In this document: one piece after another, positions 24,497 through 31,702 of the stretch
Layout of the letters: each line of letters starts with the position of its first letter
How positions within the stretch are numbered: the first letter of the stretch is position 1
Assembly (NCBI GenBank): GCA_049997955.1
Contig: JAEBDY010000028.1
Location: forward strand, 8,317-72,316
Origin: Umezawaea sp049997955
GTDB lineage: Bacteria; Actinomycetota; Actinomycetes; Mycobacteriales; Pseudonocardiaceae
Reading direction: 5' to 3'
DNA: 64,000 nt
Notes under the pieces: generated by a model
The model's database searches: none
The model's input: the letters and a program-made list of their open reading frames with translations, nothing else
What the model was told of the DNA's origin: nothing
Program-made: the position numbers and the translations under genes

Positions 24497-26167
24497 CTAT
24501 GCGGGTGAGTAGTGCGCAAGTCCGGCCTCGGTCACAACCAATACACCCACGGAAGGTGCTGGCAGAATTTCTGCCAGCACCTTCCGTGTTTTGTGATCAT
24601 ATTCAAGTCGTAGTCCCATCTGCCGGTACACCTCTGTTTTATCGGCCGGATCGGCCCGCCGCAGCACGGCCAGCAGGCCGCCCAGCGTGTCGACAATGCT
24701 CCGAATCTCCTCGGCGGACATTCGCTGTGCGTCGCCGCCACCCTGCAGTCCGTCCAGCATCGCCTGGGCGACCGTCCGCTCCTTGAGCACCTGTGTGCTC
24801 CACGACGTCACCAATACCGGATCAGCGCCTGCCTCCAAGGCGGTTTTGTGTCGGGCCAGTTTGCGATCACAGTCCACGACCGCGCGCCGGGCCTGTTCGA
24901 TCTCCGGCCCTGAATCGGGTTGAGCTTGTTCCAGTGCGGTCAGGGCGTCGCGGACCGCGTCCGGGGCGAAGACCTCGGCGAGCCAGGTGTCGAGATCGTC
25001 GAGGATGGCGTCTTCGCGGAGGTAGACCGCGAGCGGGTGATCGATCTTGTTGGCGGTGGCGTATTCGTTGGGGAACCGGCACCGGTAGCGGGCTTTGCCG
25101 TGGACCCAGTTGCCCTGCATCCGTCGTCCGCACTGGGCGCAGAACACCAGGCCCTTGAGCGCGTAGGGGTGGGTGGTGCGCACGATCCGCCCGGTGGACT
25201 GCGGGCCGCGTGAGGCGAGTCGTCGTTGGACCTGGTCGAAGGCGTCCTTGGAGACCAGCGGGATGTTGACGATCTTGTTGGAGAACACCCACGCGTCCTT
25301 CGCGTTCCACTTCACCAACGTCTCGTGGCCCATGGCGACGTCTTCGACGTCGATCAGCGACTCGTGTTTGCGCTGTTTGTTCCACACCTCGTATCCGGTG
25401 TAGCGGGGATTGCCCAGAATGACCCGTACCGCGCCCTTGGACCAGGCGACACCCGATCGGTGGAGGTTTCGTGCCCGGTCGTGTGCCGAGGGGGACAGGA
25501 CACCGTCGTCGGTCAATCGCTGCGCGATGGCGTAGACACCGAGCCCGGACAGGTACTCGGAGTAGATGCGCTGCACGACCGGCCCGGCCACCGGATCCGG
25601 TTCCAGCCGGTGCAGTCGCTTCCCGTCCGCGGCTTTCGCAGGGTTGGGGTGCACGCTAGCGTCGGCCAGTCGGTAGCCGTAGGGCGGCCGTCCGCCGAGG
25701 TAGCGGCCCTCGATCTGGGCTTGGGCGGCCATCGCCGAGCGGACCCGGATCTTGACCCGGTTGCGCTCGCCTTTGCTCATCCCGCCGAACACGGACATGA
25801 TCAGATCGTGGGCTTCGGACTCCGGATCGATCGCCCCGCCTACTTCGGGCACCCACAACTGCACCCCGTAGTGTGCGAACACCGGGTAGGTCAGCCCGTA
25901 CTGGTTGCCGTAGAACGCCCGCTGCGGCTCACCGATCACCACCGCCTCGAACCCCCGGTCCGGGTTCTTCAACACATCGAGCAGGCCGGAAGCTTTGGGC
26001 CTGCGTTTCCACGGGATCGATCGTGACTGACCGATGTCGAAGTACTCCGTGACGATCTCACCGACTTTGCCGATCAGCGCGCGTGACCGGCCGAGCTGCC
26101 AGTTCTTCGAGGCGTCGGGATCCTGCTGGTCTTCTGTGGACACACGCCCGTAGAACGCGAATCGCAT
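24497..26167 (-). CDS. Large serine recombinase (intact)
   Basis: 556 residues from ATG 26167. The resolvase domain starts FAFYGRVSTEDQQDPDAS with nucleophile Ser10 and includes YFDIGQSRSIPWKRRP and VFGGMSKGERNRVK. The recombinase domain has GGRPPYGYRL and NPRYTGYEVWNKQRKHE. A zinc ribbon CAQCGRRMQGN...YRCRFPN and a long coiled-coil (QARRAVVDCDRKLARHKTAL) follow. The C-terminus VTEAGLAHYSPA is encoded across the 21-bp att-like repeat. It is closely related to the pseudogene at 9644-11404 but unbroken, and could act in trans on that element. It probably belongs to a second element joined in tandem on the right. Confidence 0.9.
   Translation of the reverse strand: MRFAFYGRVSTEDQQDPDASKNWQLGRSRALIGKVGEIVTEYFDIGQSRSIPWKRRPKASGLLDVLKNPDRGFEAVVIGEPQRAFYGNQYGLTYPVFAHYGVQLWVPEVGGAIDPESEAHDLIMSVFGGMSKGERNRVKIRVRSAMAAQAQIEGRYLGGRPPYGYRLADASVHPNPAKAADGKRLHRLEPDPVAGPVVQRIYSEYLSGLGVYAIAQRLTDDGVLSPSAHDRARNLHRSGVAWSKGAVRVILGNPRYTGYEVWNKQRKHESLIDVEDVAMGHETLVKWNAKDAWVFSNKIVNIPLVSKDAFDQVQRRLASRGPQSTGRIVRTTHPYALKGLVFCAQCGRRMQGNWVHGKARYRCRFPNEYATANKIDHPLAVYLREDAILDDLDTWLAEVFAPDAVRDALTALEQAQPDSGPEIEQARRAVVDCDRKLARHKTALEAGADPVLVTSWSTQVLKERTVAQAMLDGLQGGGDAQRMSAEEIRSIVDTLGGLLAVLRRADPADKTEVYRQMGLRLEYDHKTRKVLAEILPAPSVGVLVVTEAGLAHYSPA
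24514..24534. repeat. Direct repeat copy 2, probable attachment site
   Basis: Matches 9639-9659 at 19 of 21 positions and lies at the same place relative to its recombinase, within the last codons of the minus-strand gene. Together the two copies bound the segment that contains the broken recombinase, transfer module and REase-NACHT cargo. Confidence 0.55.
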
Positions 26168-26169
26168 GA

Positions 26170-26397
26170 CTAGGCAGCCTTCTTGTCGAGGTTGAGGACG
26201 TGAGCGTCGGATGACACGTGGTCCGTGTCGGGTTCGGCATGGGCGACATTGAGGATCAACCGCAACAGCGCCTTCGCCACACCGGGAGCAAGTGCGGGCG
26301 GTTCCGACGGCGGCATCAGAACAGTCTTGTCCGCGGCCGAAAACTCCTCGGAGGGAACCTCGGTCGCAGGGAGCGCGCCGTACGGGGATGGCGTCAT
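26170..26397 (-). CDS. Small protein directly upstream of the serine recombinase
   Basis: 75 residues from ATG 26397 to a TAG two bases before the recombinase ATG. The product starts MTPSPYGALPATEVPSEEFS, is acidic/proline-rich at first, and has a hydrophobic-helical middle GVAKALLRLILNVAHAEP. The tight spacing indicates co-translation with the recombinase. A role such as recombination directionality or a partner protein is possible but no family is recognised. Confidence 0.5.
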   Translation of the reverse strand: MTPSPYGALPATEVPSEEFSAADKTVLMPPSEPPALAPGVAKALLRLILNVAHAEPDTDHVSSDAHVLNLDKKAA

Positions 26398-27090
26398 GAC
26401 ACACCTGCACTCGTCTTGGCAGGGACGCGGCCGGTTCGGCACCCGTAGTCCTGCCATTGCCGCATGGGTGGTATCAAGAGAGTTTCCTTGTCCCGCAAGA
26501 CGTTCGTCGGTGGTTGCATGTACATCCACCCTCCGTTGGACGTGAAGGTCAAGCACGATCACGCGGTCGGGCGCGTTTGGATCGAGCCATCTGGTCGCGT
26601 CCGGATGCCACGAGACCGATGACACCCCTTAACTCCGAATTTTTGGCCGTCAGGGGACACGAGGTGCCGAGTTTTCTCGTGTCGCAGGCCAATCCGGGTT
26701 GAGCAGTCAGGCAGGGAAGACGTTGGTACCTGACGGTCGTGATCGTCGTCCTATGGGAGTGTTATGACCAGGCACGATTCCGACCTGCGGCGACTATTGT
26801 CGCCAGGCCGCTGACCTGCTGGTTTGATCCGGTCGCATCTGGCTGGAACTGGTCGTTTTGGACCTGTGACGGCCTGTGGACGGCCTGATCTTGGTGGACT
26901 GCAGGCCGAGTTTGCGGCATACGGCACGCTGGCGAGTTGCAGCGCCATGCCGGTCGCTCGGCGTCCGTGTCACCGTTTCAGGGCTTCGACTAGATGCGCT
27001 GTCGGTTGATTGGGGCCAGCGTGTGCGGAGGGCTGTCACCGATCGCAGGAAAGGGCTTAGCTAACTTCGGCGCGTCACGTGGTCTGATTG
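26398..27090. other. Gap of about 690 bp, no gene supported
   Basis: Several short frames occur on both strands but none has family signal or a convincing ribosome site. A small inverted repeat GACACGAG / CTCGTGTC lies at 26656-26663 and 26676-26683. The region between the second serine recombinase and 27.1 kb should contain the promoter of the recombinase operon. Confidence 0.5.
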
Positions 27091-28158
27091 TCAGGCGGTC
27101 GTCGGGTGCTGACCGTCGAGCACCTTGGCAGCTTGGAGTCGGCAACCGGTGCGTGGGCTCACCATGACGGACAGGTCGCCGGGCGGGACGATCGTGTTGG
27201 GCGCGTAGCCGTTGAACGTAGTGCTGCGCGGTGGCTTCGTCGACGGCCATTGACCAGCAGGCTGCGTGATCATGTCGGGGCGATCTCGACGTCGGTGCCA
27301 AAGGTCTTCGCAGGCGATGAAAGCTCCTACGACGGCAAAGTTCACGGACTCGACGATGCCGCTCAGCGTCGCTTGGGAGTCCTCGGTGAGCAGCACCGTG
27401 TTGAAGCCGTTCGCCGACCGGAACCCGAGCGTTGCGGCATGGTCGGGCTGTCGAGTCAACGGCTGGGCTACCTTGCCGTCGTTGCCGAAGATCCTCATCT
27501 TGATGCGGGAGGCGCGGTGGACACGATCGTTACGACTGAACTGAGTCCATTCGAGCCACCCGTCGGGTCCGGCGTGCCGGAGTGACGACCTGACGGCCCG
27601 TAGGAGGCTTCCCTGCGGGTTGTCCGGGTCCAGTGCCGTCTCCGTCGTCTTCAGGCGGCCTCGAACCTCGGGACCGGGATAGGCAGGGCCGTCTGTGAGC
27701 GGTTGGAGCAGACCGAGGTCGGCGCGCAGGATGTTGGCGTTGAAGCCACCGATCCCGACGACGACCCCGGCCAGGGCGTCCAGGATGGATCCGGTCGCGC
27801 GGAGCACCCCAGCCTCATGGGCAACGATTCGAGCTTCTCGTCGGGCTTCGGGCTCGGTGCGCTCGTGGTGCCCAGGAACCTGTCCGTTCTCCTTTAAGTA
27901 CTTGATCAGTGCGAAGTCGTCGGCGTACCGGGCTTCGCGATGGTCGCTCAGGTGCACCGCCGCGATACGGAGATTCTCTTCAACGGCGGCGACGAGACCG
28001 TAGAGATAGTCCATGAGGCCGGTAAGCGCGACGCCGTCGAGGCCGTACTCGTGCCACCAGGTGAATCCACCGCGATCAGTATCGAAATCGGCTTCGAGCG
28101 CACTCTCCAGCCCAGCTACGGCTTCGAGAGCCTTCCGTACTGGGAACTCGTACCCCAT
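27091..28158 (-). CDS. Hypothetical protein (355 aa)
   Basis: Soluble 355-residue protein starting MGYEFPVRKALEAVAGLESA. The first ~120 residues look helical, with FTWWHEYGLDGVALTGLMDY and AAVEENLRIAAVHLSDHREA. The middle DNPQGSLLRAVRSSLRHAGP and WLEWTQFSRNDRVHRASRIK is mixed, and the end is proline/threonine-rich. I do not recognise the family. The 198 bp to the next gene hold its promoter side and a terminator for the downstream-facing cutinase gene. Codon bias is normal for the host, so it looks like a long-resident gene. Confidence 0.65.
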   Translation of the reverse strand: MGYEFPVRKALEAVAGLESALEADFDTDRGGFTWWHEYGLDGVALTGLMDYLYGLVAAVEENLRIAAVHLSDHREARYADDFALIKYLKENGQVPGHHERTEPEARREARIVAHEAGVLRATGSILDALAGVVVGIGGFNANILRADLGLLQPLTDGPAYPGPEVRGRLKTTETALDPDNPQGSLLRAVRSSLRHAGPDGWLEWTQFSRNDRVHRASRIKMRIFGNDGKVAQPLTRQPDHAATLGFRSANGFNTVLLTEDSQATLSGIVESVNFAVVGAFIACEDLWHRRRDRPDMITQPAGQWPSTKPPRSTTFNGYAPNTIVPPGDLSVMVSPRTGCRLQAAKVLDGQHPTTA

Positions 28159-28317
28159 CGCTTCGTCCTCCTGGTCAAGGCGGGCAGAGCGAGGTTCTCA
28201 CACCTTGCCCGATGACTCGTATCGGTTATCTCGCCCCACGTTCGAACCCAACGGGAACGTGATCGCCAAGGCGAGGATCGTCGTTCCGCGGGACTGGCGA
28301 TCGCGTCATCACCGACG

Positions 28318-28348
28318 CGGGTGGTTGACCACACCGATCAACCACCCG
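28318..28348 (-). terminator. Hairpin terminator downstream of the cutinase/vWA gene
   Basis: Perfect 11-bp stem CGGGTGGTTGA / TCAACCACCCG (28318-28328, 28338-28348) with a 9-nt loop, placed 8 bp after the stop codon on the minus strand. Confidence 0.65.
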
Positions 28349-28356
28349 TCCCCGAC

Positions 28357-30468
28357 TCAGTTTCCGTTGCCGCCTGGCATACGGCGCCTAGTGATCACGA
28401 ATAGCGCCGCTCCAATACCAATGAGCACAGCGCCCACGACGATGATCGTGCCGAGACTTCCGATCCCGGTGAACGCAAGTCCTCCGGGACTGGGAGGTTC
28501 TGGCGCGGATGGAGTCGTTAGTGGCGGTGACTCCGAAGACGTTGGCAGCTCCGTTGAGGAGCTTGGAGGGACGCTGGTAGTTGGTGTTGTGGTCGGTGCG
28601 CGCTCAGGGAACTGGAGTGACTCCAGCGGGCGAACATCAATGCGTACGACGGTTTCGGACGAACGCCCCCGGCTGTCGCTCACGGTCAAGCGGGCGTCAA
28701 CTGGTCCAGGTGCCGTGTACGTGTGGGTGACAGCCCCGTCAGTGCCTGACTGGTCGACGGTGCCGTCGTTGTCGAAGTCGAAGGCGAATGTTGCTTCGGA
28801 TCCGCTGTAGCTGGACGCGATGCCCGACAGGACCGTCTTGGTACCGACAATGACGGTGTCGGCGGCCTTCAGCCGCGCAACGGGTGCGGTCGCCGCATCT
28901 TCCACGGTCTGGACGATGCTCTTGGAAACCTCGTCTGGTGAGCTGATCGGGAAGGTGGCACCTCCTGTGGCCGCTGCGATCGGTGCCAACTGGGCGCTGA
29001 GATCGGAATTCGCCGACAACGCGTACACCGCAACCGGTGGAATCTTCTCCCCCGGTGCCGCCGCGATGCGTGCTTCCGCCTCGGGGGCAACAGGTGCATC
29101 AGCGAGCGGCTCCTGTTGCTGGTCGGAAACATCCGGACTTGCCGCAGCCGCACGCGCGGCGGCACCCACGGTCGGAGGCAGAGTCGGCATCGGTGCGATG
29201 CCCTTTGCGATCTCAGCGACCGCCGATGCCGTCAATCCGGTCACAGGCTCCGGGTCGTGCGCAGGTGCGTCGCCGAGCACGATGAGCGCGCGTGAAGCAG
29301 AGCGGTCCCAGTCCGCGCCGAGTGCGGTGACCAGTCCGGTGTACACCGCTTCCGGAGTGTCGCCACCGCCGCCCGCGGCGAGTCCGCGCAGGCCGCTCTC
29401 GAACGAGGCGAAGTCGTCGGTCAACGCGACGACCGTACGAGCGACGTAGCCGTCGCCGTGGTCGCGGTACTCGACGAGTCCGACTCGTGCGCGTGGTGTT
29501 GCGGCGCGTAGAGCATCTGCTGTGGTCTTGGCGCTGTCCACGGCGGCGGTGAGGTAAGGCGTCATCGAGCCGGTCGTGTCGATGGCGAACATCAGGTCCG
29601 CAGGACCCGCCCCGGAACTGTCCGGCGGAGGAGGCGTGGTCGTGGCGGTCTCGGCCATGCCGCGGAGCACGCTGGCGAGCTGTGCGAGCTCGTCTCCGGT
29701 GCTGCCGTAGTTCGTGTGCGGTCCGAAATCACCTATCGGGGGCCACTTCAGCTTGAACTCGTAGTCGCAGACCGGGTCGTCCTCATGGCAGAACAGGTGA
29801 AGCGGCAGAGGCAAGTCGTAGAACGAGTCGCTGCTCGCCTGTCCGTCCTTCTTGATCAGTTGCCGGTAGATCCCGTCACCGTTCGTGCCGGTTCCTGTGA
29901 CACCGCGGGCATCGGGCATTTGTGCGGGGTCTCCGAGACCGAACACTCCAGCGATCCAGCCAGGTGGAACATCTGCGGCCACTTGGCGGGCGGCGATCAC
30001 GCCCTGCGAGTATCCGGCGAGGACGAACCGGGTGCCTGTCGAGGCGCACTCCTGCCGACGCTTGTGGATGTAGCCGTCCCCAAACAGACGCCCGTACTCG
30101 ACTGAATCGAACAGATCTTGATCCTTGTCCGCGTACTCCTCGAAAGGGATGGCGGGGTAGGGGACGCCGTACACCGGAACGCCGGTCAGCGTGTATCCAC
30201 TGGGTGATGCTAGTTCGCGGGCCTTGTTGATGACACCCTGCAGGGTCCGTCCAGACAGACCGTTCGAACGATCCCCGTCGTCGACAGCGTCCTCTCCGCT
30301 GCCGCGAAAGGTCACGATCTCGACCTTCGCGCACTCGGCGGGCTGAGTACGGGCAGCAGGCGCTATCAACGCTGCGGATGCGAGAGCAAGAAGGCCTGTG
30401 GTCAGGAGTGTGACGGTCCGATGTGGACCAAATATTGATAACGATCTTCGTCTGGACAGCGGTTTCAT
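28357..30468 (-). CDS. Secreted cutinase-like esterase fused to vWA and PKD domains, LAFTG wall anchor
   Basis: 703 residues from ATG 30468 (MKPLSRRRSLS, a basic signal-peptide head, then LLTTGLLALASAALIAPAA). The cutinase-like domain (about 45-270) has the nucleophile elbow AGYSQG (Ser154), an EDDPVCD acidic motif and PHTNY, consistent with a Ser-Asp-His triad. A vWA domain follows with the metal site DTTGS (297-301). A PKD-like domain (FAFDFDNDGTVDQSG) and a Thr/Ser/Pro-rich stalk lead to LAFTG (from about residue 664), a hydrophobic helix and RRR, which is a sortase-type sorting signal of the LAxTG kind used in actinobacteria. It is therefore exported and anchored to the wall. A hydrolase carrying a vWA domain on a stalk suggests an adhesive enzyme, which is inference. 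Confidence 0.85.
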   Translation of the reverse strand: MKPLSRRRSLSIFGPHRTVTLLTTGLLALASAALIAPAARTQPAECAKVEIVTFRGSGEDAVDDGDRSNGLSGRTLQGVINKARELASPSGYTLTGVPVYGVPYPAIPFEEYADKDQDLFDSVEYGRLFGDGYIHKRRQECASTGTRFVLAGYSQGVIAARQVAADVPPGWIAGVFGLGDPAQMPDARGVTGTGTNGDGIYRQLIKKDGQASSDSFYDLPLPLHLFCHEDDPVCDYEFKLKWPPIGDFGPHTNYGSTGDELAQLASVLRGMAETATTTPPPPDSSGAGPADLMFAIDTTGSMTPYLTAAVDSAKTTADALRAATPRARVGLVEYRDHGDGYVARTVVALTDDFASFESGLRGLAAGGGGDTPEAVYTGLVTALGADWDRSASRALIVLGDAPAHDPEPVTGLTASAVAEIAKGIAPMPTLPPTVGAAARAAAASPDVSDQQQEPLADAPVAPEAEARIAAAPGEKIPPVAVYALSANSDLSAQLAPIAAATGGATFPISSPDEVSKSIVQTVEDAATAPVARLKAADTVIVGTKTVLSGIASSYSGSEATFAFDFDNDGTVDQSGTDGAVTHTYTAPGPVDARLTVSDSRGRSSETVVRIDVRPLESLQFPERAPTTTPTTSVPPSSSTELPTSSESPPLTTPSAPEPPSPGGLAFTGIGSLGTIIVVGAVLIGIGAALFVITRRRMPGGNGN

Positions 30469-30681
30469 GTCAGGCACATAGCCTCCGAGCCTTGCTTCGT
30501 TACACAACGGCTACTGATACTCCGTGTGTGCTTATCGCCTTCCGCGAGCCGCATTGGCCATCGCTGTCGATTCACCCGATTGGGGTGCTAACCATCCGGC
30601 GGCGGCGAGCGATATGGGGGTACCACGAGGCGGTCGGAATGTCGGCGGTGGTCAGGCAGTGCTGCTAGGCAGGAGGTTCCG

Positions 30682-31023
30682 GTGTTCATCTCCGCCGTCT
30701 ACGTGCGCTTCTTCCGGTCGTTCAACTACGACTACCTGAGGAAGGCTCACGACACGTTCAGGCCGTACCCGTGGGACGTGATCGCTGGCGATCTGAAGTA
30801 CCCGTTTGTCAAAGTGGACCTTGAAAGATCGGTCACGACCGTGGTGGGTGCCAACGAGTCGGGCAAGAGTCAGATGTTGTCCGCCATTGGGTGTGCCCTC
30901 ACTGGAAAAGGGATCCGGCTGGGAGATTTCTGCCGGTACTCGCAGTTTTTCGCCGTGGACGACAGCATGTCTCCGCCGGACTTCGGCTTGGAACTGTCCG
31001 ATCTCGACAGCGAGGAGAGGGCA
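30682..31023 (+). pseudogene. AAA ATPase N-terminal fragment
   Basis: Starts at GTG 30682 with GGAGG at 30672-30676. The ~114 residues begin FISAVYVRFFRSFNYDYLRK and contain Walker A VVGANESGKSQMLSAIG. This is the N-terminal half-domain of OLD/RecF-type ATPases that include several defence ATPases. The gene stops being ATPase-like at about 31023, where sequence homologous to the methyltransferase at 55240 begins, so all later ATPase motifs are lost. The start region is well preserved, suggesting a recent deletion/fusion. Confidence 0.8.
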
Positions 31024-31373
31024 GCATCCGGCGGTGAGTCGGCACCGGTGAACTGGGGTGTCTACGAGGCGGCGATCCGCCGCTGGGAAGCGGTATTGGG
31101 CCGCCCGACACCGCACCCGACCCAGCCCGGAACCACGGCCGCCCGGTCCTCGCACCCGCCTTCGTCGAGCACCTCATGGGCTTGGCCGAAGGCTGGGTCA
31201 CCGACCTCTCCCTGCCCCGCACCGCGCAGCTCCGAGCGCTGGGCAACGGCGTGGTTCCCCAGCAAGCCGCCTACGCGGTGGCCCTGCTGCTGGACGACCT
31301 CGCCGAACTGCTCGACATCAGCACCGACACCGACGACCGGTCGCAAACCGGGCAGGAGATGACCGCAGCATGA
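31024..31373 (+). pseudogene. C5 methyltransferase 3' fragment (decayed duplicate)
   Basis: Nearly identical to 55240-55591: APVNWGVYEAAIRRWEAVLG, then (after a one-base deletion near 31130) HLMGLAEGWVTDLSLPRTAQ and LGNGVVPQQAAYAVALLLDD in another frame. It encodes only the C-terminal motifs IX-X without the catalytic domain. It still ends in the ATGA overlap with the next gene, as in the intact copy. Confidence 0.85.
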
Positions 31374-31634
31374 CCACGACAAGACTGAAGGCGACCGACA
31401 CCGGGCCCGCCTTGCGACTGCTGTCCCTGGGCGCCGGAGTGCAAAGCACGACCGTGCTGTTGCTGGCGTGCGAGGGCGAGATCCCACGCTTCGACGTCGC
31501 CCTGTTCGCCGACACCGGGCTGGGAGCTGCGCGCCGTCTACACGAACCTCGACCGCCTGACGGCGCACGCCGAAAGACACGGCATCCCGGTGCGTCAGGT
31601 CTCGGCCGGAAACATCCGCGCCGACGCCCTCGAC
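31370..31634 (+). pseudogene. PP-loop protein 5' fragment (decayed duplicate)
   Basis: Matches the start of the gene at 55588: LLSLGAGVQSTTVLLLACEG and FDVALFADTG. A one-base insertion near 31520 shifts the frame (FADTGLGAARR instead of FADTGWEPRAV). Nucleotide similarity ends at GCCCTCGACCC (about 31634). After this there are ~70 bp of unassigned sequence before the HEPN-NACHT stop codon. Confidence 0.85.
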
Positions 31635-31702
31635 CCTGGTCGGACGACCCGTAGATCCCGCAGACGAGACCACGATGAACAGTCAGCCGGGCCCCGGATC
31701 CA

